From positions 1-5,922 of the forward strand of contig RFJD01000601.1 in NCBI GenBank assembly GCA_003695015.1: a stretch of 5,922 bases of DNA, read 5' to 3'. A model generated the notes under the pieces. That model ran no database searches. It was not told the DNA's origin and was given only the letters and a program-made list of their open reading frames with translations. This document shows, piece after piece, positions 1 through 5,922 of the stretch; positions within the stretch are counted from its first letter, which is position 1; every line of letters starts with the position of its first letter. A program made the translations under genes and the position numbers. The stretch is from Verrucomicrobiota bacterium. GTDB taxonomy: Bacteria > Verrucomicrobiota > Verrucomicrobiia > Limisphaerales > J093.

Positions 1-2067
1 GTGCCGCCGCTGGTGGTGGGGGCGGCGTTGTTGTTGTGGGGATGGCAGGCCGGCTGGCTGGCGGGAGCGGCGGCCATGGCGGCGGCGTGGGAAGCCGCGC
101 TGGCCGTGCGCTGGCGGGTGGACCCGGCGGCGGAGGATTGGGCGCGCTTGTGGAACCTGACGATGCTGCTGTTCCTGGGCGCGGGGTTGTACCTGTTCCT
201 GGCGCGGCAGGGATGGACGACGGTCGGGACGGTGGTGGCGACCGGCACGCCGGCGGAGCGGTTGCAGGGGCTGCGGCGCATTTCGGAAAATGCGGCGACC
301 ATGCTGCGCTGGCTGCCGGTGGTGTTTTTCCCCATGGCATTGGTGTGGCGGTGGAGCCGGTGGGGGCCGTTGCCGGTGGAGAGTTTCTCGGCGTATCTGC
401 GACACCGGCTCGGAGTGTGGCGCCGGGAAGGCGCGGGTTGGCGTCCGGTGCGGGTGGCGCCGGATTGGGTGTTCCTGGGTTTGGTGCTTTTGGCGGCGAG
501 CACGAACCCGAGCGAGCCGGGGCAGTTCCTGCCACTGGCGACCGGGTTGCTGGCGTGCGCGCTGTGGCCTTGGCGGAGCCGGCGGTTTCCGGCCTGGGTC
601 TGGGCGGTCCTGGTGGGGTTCCTGTTCCTGGTGTCGTTTGCCGCCGAACAGGGATTCACCTTGGTGCGGCGCGCCTACCAGCAATGGGAGGAACGGTTCG
701 TGACGGAGCAGGCGCGCCAGCAATTCGACCAGCTCCGCAACCGCACCAGCCTGGGGAGCATCGGCCGGATCAAGCGCTCCGCCGCCATCGTCCTGCGGGT
801 GCGGACCGACGGCGAGGAACCGCCGCCCTTGTTGCGGGAGGCGGTGTTCGACCGGTTCGTGCCGAACGTCTGGGTGGCCTCGGCGGCGGAGTTCCAACCG
901 GTTCTGCCCTCGGCCCAAGGCGCGTTGTGGTGGCTCCAACCGCATCGCCCCGGCGGGCGGCACTTGACCGTGTCCCGGTACAGCGCAGGCGGCGAAACGG
1001 CCGTGGCCCTGCCCGGCGGCGCGCTTTCGGTCCGCAACCTGGCGGCCATGACGCTCGAGACCAATCTGCTCGGCTCGGTCCGCGTCAAGGGCGCGGCGTC
1101 GTTGACGGGCTGGACGGTCGAATACCTGCCCGACGGCCCGGACTTCGCCTCGCCGCCGGGGCCGATGGACTTGGCGTTGGAGAACCTGCCGCCGGCGGAG
1201 CGGCGCGTGATCGAGCTGGTGGGCAACGAGCTGGGCTTGCGGGGCATGGAGGCGGCCCGGGCCGTCGAGACGGTCCGGCAGTTCTTCCTGCGCAACTTTC
1301 AATACGCCCTCTGGCAACCGTATCTGCAGGGGGCGACGAACAGTTGCGCCTTGGAAGCCTTCCTGCTCGAACGGCGGCGCGGGCATTGCGAGTACTTCGC
1401 CACGGCGACCGCCTTGTTGCTCCGGGTGGCGGGCGTGCCCACGCGGTATGCGGTGGGGTTCGTGGCCCGGGAACGGCACGGCGATGTCTGGGTGGCGCGG
1501 GGCCGGGACGCCCATGCCTGGTGTCTGGCCTGGGTGGACGGTCGCTGGCAAACCGTGGACACCACCCCGCCGGATTGGTTCGCCGCCGAGAACGCCCGGG
1601 TCTCCTCGTGGCAGAAGGTGTGGGACTGGTTTTCGGACCGGTGGCATGCCTTCCAGCAATGGCGCCAGCAGGGCGGCAGTTGGCAACTGTACGTCTTCGT
1701 GGCGGCCATGGCGGTGCTGGCGTGGTTGGGCTGGCGTCAGGTGCGGGGCATGCGTTGGCGGGCCCGCAAGCTCGGTCCCGAGAGAGCCGGCGAAATGATG
1801 GCGGGGGCGGATTCGCCGTTCTACCGGGTGACGCGGGTTCTGGAGGAACACCACGGACCGCGCGCCGCCCACGAAACGCTGGCCGGATGGATGGCGCGGT
1901 TGCGACTGCTGCCTCCGGAGAACGGCGACGGCGAACTGGGCGAGATGTTGCGGCTGCATCTGGCGTGGCGGTTCGATCCGCGCGGCCTGCCGGAGGAAGA
2001 ACGCCGGCGGCTGACGGCGCTTGTCGAGAATTGGCTGCAACGGCGGAACCGGCTCGCCGCCGGGTGA
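1..2067 (+). CDS. TgpA-like membrane transglutaminase-like protein (5' end at window edge)
   Basis: This is a membrane-anchored protein with an extracytoplasmic transglutaminase-like (papain-fold) domain. Counting from the GTG at base 1, hydrophobic segments lie near residues 3-18, 20-36, 51-69, 103-118, 156-168, 173-191 and 198-216. A soluble region of about 340 residues follows, then one more helix at 563-579 and a charged cytoplasmic tail. The tail (about 608-684) resembles the DUF4129 domain that often ends this family. The catalytic triad is intact: Cys463 in GHCEYFATA, His505 in RDAHAW and Asp520 in TVDTTP. The order (N-terminal helices, transglutaminase core, helix, tail) matches Pseudomonas TgpA and DUF3488-type proteins, whose natural substrate is not settled; protein crosslinking or an envelope protease/amidase role are possible. 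The frame is open to the left edge, so GTG at 1 may be internal, but the start of the protein looks close to this point. The stop is TGA at 2065-2067. The family is certain; the biological role is not. Confidence 0.9.
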   Translation: MPPLVVGAALLLWGWQAGWLAGAAAMAAAWEAALAVRWRVDPAAEDWARLWNLTMLLFLGAGLYLFLARQGWTTVGTVVATGTPAERLQGLRRISENAATMLRWLPVVFFPMALVWRWSRWGPLPVESFSAYLRHRLGVWRREGAGWRPVRVAPDWVFLGLVLLAASTNPSEPGQFLPLATGLLACALWPWRSRRFPAWVWAVLVGFLFLVSFAAEQGFTLVRRAYQQWEERFVTEQARQQFDQLRNRTSLGSIGRIKRSAAIVLRVRTDGEEPPPLLREAVFDRFVPNVWVASAAEFQPVLPSAQGALWWLQPHRPGGRHLTVSRYSAGGETAVALPGGALSVRNLAAMTLETNLLGSVRVKGAASLTGWTVEYLPDGPDFASPPGPMDLALENLPPAERRVIELVGNELGLRGMEAARAVETVRQFFLRNFQYALWQPYLQGATNSCALEAFLLERRRGHCEYFATATALLLRVAGVPTRYAVGFVARERHGDVWVARGRDAHAWCLAWVDGRWQTVDTTPPDWFAAENARVSSWQKVWDWFSDRWHAFQQWRQQGGSWQLYVFVAAMAVLAWLGWRQVRGMRWRARKLGPERAGEMMAGADSPFYRVTRVLEEHHGPRAAHETLAGWMARLRLLPPENGDGELGEMLRLHLAWRFDPRGLPEEERRRLTALVENWLQRRNRLAAG

Positions 2068-2132
2068 ACCCGTTCGAGGAATCGGGCCCGCGCCTCACGC
2101 ATTTGCGGGGTGGCCAACCCGGCCCCGGCGGG

Positions 2133-2138
2133 TATGCT
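2133..2138 (+). promoter_or_regulatory. Possible -10 element (TATGCT) before the GH116 gene
   Basis: TATGCT lies 14 bases before the ATG at 2153 in an otherwise very GC-rich 85-base gap (2068-2152). It resembles a -10 box (TATAAT with two changes) and is preceded by GG. No good -35 sits 16-18 bases upstream; TTGCGG at 2103-2108 is 24 bases away, which is too far. If used, transcription would start near 2144-2146 and leave a leader of only about 8 bases, which fits the lack of a Shine-Dalgarno sequence. The same hexamer occurs before the DUF1080 gene. Nothing else convincing is seen in this gap. Confidence 0.35.
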
Positions 2139-2152
2139 TCCGCGCTGAAGCC

Positions 2153-2368
2153 ATGAGCAACACGCGTCATTCCCCACCGGGCGGCGGCCGGACCTCGCCG
2201 CGCCAGTCGCGATCCCTTCCGCCGGTTTCCTCCAGCCGGGACACGGCCCGATCCGGCAACCCGGTTGCGCCACCTGCCGGCCTGCCCCGGCGCACGTTTC
2301 TTCAGCGCGCGGCCCTGGGCATGGCGGGCGCCGCCTTCCTCGACCGCGCCCGGCGCGTGGCGTTGGCC
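2153..2368 (+). other. Tat signal peptide with long n-region (residues 1-72 of the GH116 enzyme)
   Basis: The stretch LPRRTFLQRAALGMAGAAFL at residues 44-63 has the twin arginine, the Phe-Leu of the (S/T)RRxFLK consensus and a short hydrophobic core. An A-L-A site at 70-72 would leave Gly73 as the mature N-terminus. About 45 residues rich in Pro, Ser, Arg and Gly precede the twin arginine, longer than usual for a Tat n-region. No alternative in-frame ATG, GTG or TTG lies between 2153 and the motif, so a shorter protein would need a CTG or other rare start. Tat export implies that the enzyme folds in the cytoplasm first. Confidence 0.8.
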
Positions 2369-5300
2369 GGGGATGGCTCGGTCCGGCTGGCGCCCGACCA
2401 TTTCATCCCGGTCGAGAAAAACCTCGATCCCGCCTGGGTCCGGAGCCTGTTCGCGAAGGGCGAGCCGGCCTGGTACGAAGGCGAGGCGTTGCGCACGATC
2501 GGCATGCCGGTGGGTGGCATTGCGGCCGGCCAGGTCTATCTCACCGGCGACGGCCGCCTGGTCTATTGGGACATCTTCAACCAGCAGATCAACAGCGGCT
2601 ACGGCGCGGTCAATTGGAAGGAAGGCCGTTCGCCTTTCGAGAAGGTCATCCGGTTCAAGCTGACCTACGACGACCCGGTGCGCCAGGGCTTTGCCCTGCG
2701 CGTGCGCCGGCCCGGCGGGGAAACGGCCATCCGCCTGCTGAGCCGGGAGGGCTTCGCCCGGGTGCGGTTCCGGGGAGAGTATCCGATCGGGCGCGTCGAG
2801 TACGCGGATCCGGCGTTTCCGGTGGCGGTCCGGCTCGGGGCGTTTTCGCCGTTCGTGCCGCTGAACGCGCGGGATTCGTCGCTGCCCGCCACCCTGTTGC
2901 ACTACACGTTGCGCAACACGGGCGATGAACCGGTCGAGGTGACCCTGGCGGGCTGGCTGGGCAACGCGGTCTGCCGTCACAGCGCAACGCAACTGGCCGG
3001 CCGGTTCGAACGCACCGCCCGGGGCGTGGCCGAGCGCGGTTTGCGGGGCGTGGCGATGGGCGCCCGGGCCACCCCGCGCCGGGAACCGACCCGGCCGCCG
3101 GAGGTGTTCGCGGACTTCGAGGGCGAGGACTACGGCGATTGGCAGGTCGAGGGCGAGGCCTTCGGCAAGGGGCCGGCCAAGGGCACGTTGCCCAACCAGC
3201 AGACCGTCAGCGGCTTCCGCGGCGAGGGTTTGGTCAACACCTACCTCGGCGGCGACGCCCCGCACGGTCGGCTGCTCTCGCCGGAGTTCACCATCGAGCG
3301 GCCCTTCATCAGCTTCCTGATCGGCGGCGGCGGGCACGAGGGTCGGACCTGCATCAACTTGCTGGTCGATGGGCGGGTGGTGCGCACCGCCACGGGCCGC
3401 AACAACGAGCGCCTCGAACCGCACAACTGGGACGTCCGCGACTTGGCCGGCCGGCGCGCGCGCATCGAGATCGTCGATCGCGCCTCGGGCGGCTGGGGCC
3501 ACATCAACATCGACCGCATCGAGTTCCGCGACGACCCGATGATCGAGGGTCAGCGTCCCCTGCCCAAGCAGCCCGATTACGGCACAATGGGGTTGTTCGC
3601 CCTGGATGAAGCGGCCGAGGGCGCCGCCTGCCGGTTGCCCGAGCCGCTGCTGCCGGAGGTCTTGTTCGCGGAAAACCCGCCGACGCCGGGACCCGACGCC
3701 GTCGTCCGGACGACCCGCCGCCTGGCCCCGGGCGAAACGGTCACGTTGACCTTCGCCGTCACCTGGCATTTCCCGAACCTCTACCGGGGCAACCGGCGCG
3801 TGGGGAACCGGTACGCCGTCCATTTCCTTGATGCTCACGACGTGGCGCGGTACTTGCGCGACCACGGCGAACGGCTGGCGCGGGAGACGCGGCTTTGGCG
3901 CGACACCTACTACGACTCGACCCTGCCATGGTGGTTGCTGGACCGCCTGCATGCGCCGGTGGCCAACCTCGCCACCACCACCGTCCAGTGGTGGGAGAAC
4001 GGTCGCTTCTGGGCGTGGGAGGGTTGCGGTTGTTGCCACGGCACCTGCGGCCACGTCTGGAACTACGCCCAGGCTCTGGCCCGCCTGTTCCCCGAGTTGG
4101 AACGGAGCGTCCGCGAGTTCCAGGACTTCAAGGAGGGCGTGGGGTTGCATCCCGACGGCTCGATCGGCTTCCGGGGCGAGGGTTGGAGCCTCTGGGCTGG
4201 CGATGCCCAGGGCGGCTACATCCTCAAGGCCTACCGGGAACACCAGTGCTCGCCGGACGATGCCTTCCTGCGTCGCAACTGGCCGGCCATCAAGCGGGCC
4301 CTCGAGTTCCTCATCCGGCAGGACGGCAACGACGACGGGCTCATCGAAGGCCGCCAGCATCAGACTTACGACCAGAACTACTACGGGCCGAACACCTTCG
4401 TCGGCTCGCTCTACCTCGGCGCCTTGCGGGCCGGCGAGGAAATGGCGCGCGAACTGGGCGATGAGGTCTTCGCCGCCCGGTGCCGGAAACTCTTCGAATC
4501 CGGCCGCCGGCTCTCGGTCGAACGGCTTTTCAACGGGCAGTACTTCATCCAGAAGGTGGATTTGAAGAAACACCCGGATTGGCAGTACGGCGACGGTTGC
4601 CTGGCGGACCAGCTCTTCGGGCAGACTTGGGCGCACCAGCTCGGTCTGGGGCACCTATATCCGGCTGAATATGTCCGCCGGGCGCTGCAATCGGTCTGGC
4701 GTTACAACTGGGCGCCCGACATCGCCCCGCAAAACAAGGCCCATCCGCCGGAACGCTGGTTCGCCTCGCCCGGCGACGCCGGCCTGTTCACCTGCACTTG
4801 GCCGTTGAGCCGCCATCCAGGACCGAAATCCACCCGCTATCGCAACGAGATCTGGACCGGCATCGAATACCAGGTCGCCTCCAACATGGCCGCCGACGGC
4901 CTGTTGACCGAGGCCCTCGCCATCTGCCGGGCCATTCACGACCGCTATCACCCCCGCCGCTACAACCCGTGGAACGAGATCGAGTGCGGCGATCACTACG
5001 CGCGAGCCTTGGCCAGTTGGGGCGTGTTGCTGGCCTTGGCGGGCTTTGAATACCACGGCCCGCGCGGCCATCTGGGCTGGGCGCCGCGGATCACGCCCGA
5101 ACGGTTCCGCGCGCCGTTCACCGCCGCGGAAGGCTGGGGCACGATCGAGCAGCTTCGCGAAAACGGGCGGCAGACCAACCGCCTCGAGCTGCGGCACGGT
5201 CGTTTGCGCCTGCGCTCGCTGGCTTTCGCAACGGCCGGATCGGCCGCGGCGGCCCGGGCCCGGGTGGTGGTGGGCGGCCGCGAAATCCCCGTCCAGCGCC

Positions 5301-5401
5301 GGGCGCGCGGCCGGCGGCTCGAGCTGCATTTGGCCGAGCCGCTGACCCTCGAAGCCGGCCAGACGCTCGAGGTGGTCATGGAGTCGGGGGGATCGGTCTG
5401 A
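2153..5401 (+). CDS. Tat-exported GH116 (DUF608) glycosidase with inserted beta-sandwich module
   Basis: This 1082-residue retaining beta-glycosidase of the GH116 family (relatives: GBA2 glucosylceramidase, TxGH116 and SSO1353 beta-glucosidase/xylosidase) probably releases sugars from beta-glycosides outside the cytoplasm. Order: Tat signal (RR at 46-47, A-x-A cleavage site near 70-72); N-terminal GH116 beta-domain beginning with RTIGMPVGGIAAG (114-126) and interrupted by a foreign module at about 318-462; alpha-helical DUF608 catalytic domain about 575-970; C-terminal beta-domain about 971-1082. By comparison with GBA2 (Glu527/Asp677) and TxGH116 (Glu441/Asp593), the nucleophile is Glu623 (WEGCG) and the acid/base is Asp740 (QTYDQN). 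Glu899 (NEIW) and Arg951 (HYARALASW) match the sugar-contact residues TxGH116 Glu730 and Arg786. The TxGH116 Asp452 position is His634 here. The ATG at 2153 is the only ATG/GTG/TTG start between the upstream gene and the Tat motif. No Shine-Dalgarno is visible. The family is secure; the substrate is unknown. Confidence 0.93.
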   Translation: MSNTRHSPPGGGRTSPRQSRSLPPVSSSRDTARSGNPVAPPAGLPRRTFLQRAALGMAGAAFLDRARRVALAGDGSVRLAPDHFIPVEKNLDPAWVRSLFAKGEPAWYEGEALRTIGMPVGGIAAGQVYLTGDGRLVYWDIFNQQINSGYGAVNWKEGRSPFEKVIRFKLTYDDPVRQGFALRVRRPGGETAIRLLSREGFARVRFRGEYPIGRVEYADPAFPVAVRLGAFSPFVPLNARDSSLPATLLHYTLRNTGDEPVEVTLAGWLGNAVCRHSATQLAGRFERTARGVAERGLRGVAMGARATPRREPTRPPEVFADFEGEDYGDWQVEGEAFGKGPAKGTLPNQQTVSGFRGEGLVNTYLGGDAPHGRLLSPEFTIERPFISFLIGGGGHEGRTCINLLVDGRVVRTATGRNNERLEPHNWDVRDLAGRRARIEIVDRASGGWGHINIDRIEFRDDPMIEGQRPLPKQPDYGTMGLFALDEAAEGAACRLPEPLLPEVLFAENPPTPGPDAVVRTTRRLAPGETVTLTFAVTWHFPNLYRGNRRVGNRYAVHFLDAHDVARYLRDHGERLARETRLWRDTYYDSTLPWWLLDRLHAPVANLATTTVQWWENGRFWAWEGCGCCHGTCGHVWNYAQALARLFPELERSVREFQDFKEGVGLHPDGSIGFRGEGWSLWAGDAQGGYILKAYREHQCSPDDAFLRRNWPAIKRALEFLIRQDGNDDGLIEGRQHQTYDQNYYGPNTFVGSLYLGALRAGEEMARELGDEVFAARCRKLFESGRRLSVERLFNGQYFIQKVDLKKHPDWQYGDGCLADQLFGQTWAHQLGLGHLYPAEYVRRALQSVWRYNWAPDIAPQNKAHPPERWFASPGDAGLFTCTWPLSRHPGPKSTRYRNEIWTGIEYQVASNMAADGLLTEALAICRAIHDRYHPRRYNPWNEIECGDHYARALASWGVLLALAGFEYHGPRGHLGWAPRITPERFRAPFTAAEGWGTIEQLRENGRQTNRLELRHGRLRLRSLAFATAGSAAAARARVVVGGREIPVQRRARGRRLELHLAEPLTLEAGQTLEVVMESGGSV
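3104..3538 (+). other. Inserted beta-sandwich (CBM-like) module inside the GH116 N-terminal domain
   Basis: Residues about 318-462 read VFADFEGEDYGDWQVEG, then SGFRGEGLVNTYLGGD, LLSPEFTIERPFISFLIGGG, GRTCINLLVDGRVVRTATG and GGWGHINIDRIEFRD. I recognise this pattern as the module that accompanies GH32 enzymes (the DUF4980-type region) and other secreted PVC and Bacteroidetes proteins. It looks like a jelly-roll beta-sandwich. The flanks, a beta-strand ending in LAGWLGNAV before and the strand GTMGLFALDEA after, belong to the GH116 N-terminal domain, so the module sits in a loop and not at an end. A sugar-binding role is inferred from family context only. The module roughly accounts for the extra length over common GH116 proteins. 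Confidence 0.7.
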
Positions 5402-5445
5402 TCCGTCGGGATCCGTCGGATCCGTCCGATCGGTCGGATTGGGGG
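5391..5445 (+). repeat. 9-bp tandem repeat, consensus GATCSGTCN
   Basis: Units in order are GATCGGTCT (5391), GATCCGTCG (5400, followed by one extra G), GATCCGTCG (5410), GATCCGTCC (5419), GATCGGTCG (5428) and a decayed GATTGGGGG (5437). The first unit and the start of the second encode the last residues and the TGA stop (5399-5401) of the GH116 gene. Bases 5420-5439 form a 20-base near-palindrome centred on CGATCG and broken only by a T-T mismatch, so the single strand can fold. Runs of G flank the tract on both sides (5386-5391 and 5441-5445). I recall similar arrays between genes in PVC genomes, but no search was possible. Confidence 0.85.
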
Positions 5446-5462
5446 CCTCATGCAGGCTCCCC
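5441..5462 (+). terminator. GC-rich stem-loop after the GH116 gene, weak terminator candidate
   Basis: GGGG (5441-5444) pairs with CCCC (5459-5462) and GCCT (5445-5448) with AGGC (5454-5457), giving an eight-pair stem with T5458 bulged and a CATGC loop. It begins 39 bases after the GH116 stop and overlaps the last repeat unit. No U-tract follows (AAACGGGG instead), so it is not a canonical intrinsic terminator. It could stabilise the mRNA 3' end or act with a termination factor. Confidence 0.4.
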
Positions 5463-5480
5463 AAACGGGGGCGCCGGCGT

Positions 5481-5486
5481 TATGCT
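5481..5486 (+). promoter_or_regulatory. Possible -10 element (TATGCT) before the DUF1080 gene
   Basis: TATGCT lies 8 bases before the ATG at 5495 and is the same hexamer seen before the GH116 gene. The expected start of transcription, 6-8 bases downstream, would fall at or just before the ATG, giving a leaderless or nearly leaderless message. No Shine-Dalgarno is visible between it and the ATG. The -35 position (5458-5463, TCCCCA) is not a recognisable TTGACA-type box, so support is limited to the hexamer, its position and its recurrence. Confidence 0.4.
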
Positions 5487-5494
5487 GGGCCGCC

Positions 5495-5922
5495 ATGAAA
5501 CAAGCCGCCATGATGAAAAAGGCCTGTTCCCTCTGCCGGACCGCCGCGCTGTTGGCGGTGGGCGGGTTCCTCATCCAAGCCGCCGAACGGCCGGAGCCGC
5601 CGGTCGTCGATCCCGGCCCGCCCGGCGGCCCGCCCTCCGACGCCATCGTGCTCTTCGACGGCAAGGACCTCTCCGCTTGGCGTGACGCCAAGGGTGGCCC
5701 GGCCCGTTGGGAAGTCCGGGACGGGATGATGATCGTCAACGGCACGGGCAACATCTTCACCAAGCAGGAATTCGGCGCCTGCCAGCTCCACGTCGAGTGG
5801 TGCGCCCCGCCGCCCAATGGCAAGACCGGCCAGGGGCGCGGCAACAGCGGCGTCTATCTGCAGGGGCGCTACGAAGTGCAGGTGCTCGATTCCTACCGGA
5901 ACAAGACTTATCCGGACGGCCA
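5495..5922 (+). CDS. Secreted DUF1080 protein (3-keto-glycoside hydrolase family), 3' end missing
   Basis: The reading frame from ATG 5495 stays open for 142 codons and leaves the window, so only the N-terminal part is present. Residues about 8-30 look like a Sec signal peptide: KK, a hydrophobic core ALLAVGGFLI and cleavage after Gln-Ala-Ala30. A Pro-rich linker (33-47) leads into the DUF1080 fold, a concanavalin-like beta-sandwich. Family signatures are IVLFDGKDLSAW (51-62), NIFTKQEFG (86-94), LHVEW (98-102) and RGNSGVYLQGRYEVQVLDS (115-133). Some members hydrolyse 3-keto-disaccharides or 3-keto-glucosides made by periplasmic oxidation of sugars; others are uncharacterised. Internal ATGs at 5510 and 5513 could also serve as starts and would keep the signal peptide; 5495 is preferred because of the TATGCT spacing. 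The GH116 glycosidase ends 93 bases upstream, so a role in glycoside breakdown is plausible. The family is near certain; the exact activity is inferred. Confidence 0.9.
   Translation, partial: MKQAAMMKKACSLCRTAALLAVGGFLIQAAERPEPPVVDPGPPGGPPSDAIVLFDGKDLSAWRDAKGGPARWEVRDGMMIVNGTGNIFTKQEFGACQLHVEWCAPPPNGKTGQGRGNSGVYLQGRYEVQVLDSYRNKTYPDG

Noticed and set aside
2061..2072. Inverted repeat CGGGTGAACCCG over the transglutaminase stop as a terminator
   Set aside because: The stem is only four or five pairs with a tiny loop and no U-tract; this is common by chance in GC-rich sequence.
2021..2152. Upstream ATG at 2021 as the GH116 start
   Set aside because: It would overlap the transglutaminase gene by 47 bases and add 44 residues with no signal character before an already long n-region. 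The ATG at 2153 is intergenic and follows a TATGCT.
36..2156. 706-codon + strand frame overlapping the transglutaminase gene
   Set aside because: The product is dominated by Gly, Ala, Arg and Pro with no domain and no membrane pattern, while the other frame gives a clear TgpA-like protein over the same bases.
1085..4654. Very long antisense open frame (1189 codons) on the - strand
   Set aside because: It lies opposite the GH116 and transglutaminase genes, whose conserved motifs and catalytic residues are unmistakable. Its translation is low-complexity in Arg, Ala, Pro and Gly with no recognisable domain. Long antisense frames are expected in GC-rich DNA where stops are rare.
4655..5464. - strand frame whose start region translates the tandem repeat (TDRTDPTDPDGSDRS)
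   Set aside because: The repetitive peptide comes only from reading the 9-bp DNA repeat; the rest is antisense to the conserved GH116 catalytic and C-terminal domains.
5482..5685. 67-codon + strand frame overlapping the DUF1080 start
   Set aside because: The frame from 5495 encodes a signal peptide and DUF1080 signatures over the same bases; this one is an Arg-rich shadow.
4996..5844. 282-codon - strand frame spanning the gap and the DUF1080 gene
   Set aside because: It runs antisense to two confidently assigned genes, crosses the repeat and shows no recognisable motif.

Overview
The window is a GC-rich (about two-thirds G+C by eye) piece of bacterial chromosome with three genes, all on the + strand: the nearly complete 3' part of a membrane-anchored transglutaminase-like protein (TgpA type), a complete secreted GH116/DUF608 glycosidase with a Tat signal, and the 5' part of a secreted DUF1080 (3-keto-glycoside hydrolase family) protein that runs off the right edge. 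This set, in particular a Tat-exported GH116 enzyme beside a DUF1080 protein and an intergenic GATCCGTCG-type tandem repeat, points to the PVC superphylum. Verrucomicrobiota (Limisphaerales/Pedosphaera-like) is my first guess and Planctomycetota the alternative. This placement rests on recognition of the families, not on a phylogenetic marker.

Layout: 1-2067 TgpA-like transglutaminase (open at the left edge); 2068-2152 an 85-base gap with a -10-like TATGCT; 2153-5401 GH116 enzyme; 5402-5494 a 93-base gap holding most of a 9-bp tandem repeat that begins inside the preceding stop-codon region, a GC-rich stem-loop without a U-tract and a second TATGCT; 5495-5922 DUF1080 protein, 5' part only. 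No tRNA, rRNA, CRISPR array, transposase or attachment site is visible.

The glycosidase and the DUF1080 protein both carry export signals, so both probably act outside the cytoplasm on glycosides. They could serve the same substrate pool, but nothing in the sequence proves a joint pathway, and the repeat/hairpin region plus a possible own promoter suggests separate transcription. The transglutaminase-like gene is probably the end of a different unit; in many bacteria such genes follow MoxR-ATPase and DUF58 genes, which would lie left of this window.

The most notable points are a carbohydrate-binding-like beta-sandwich module of about 145 residues spliced into the N-terminal domain of the GH116 enzyme, and a Cys/His-rich segment directly after its predicted catalytic nucleophile. 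I see no convincing evidence of an entirely new multi-gene system here.
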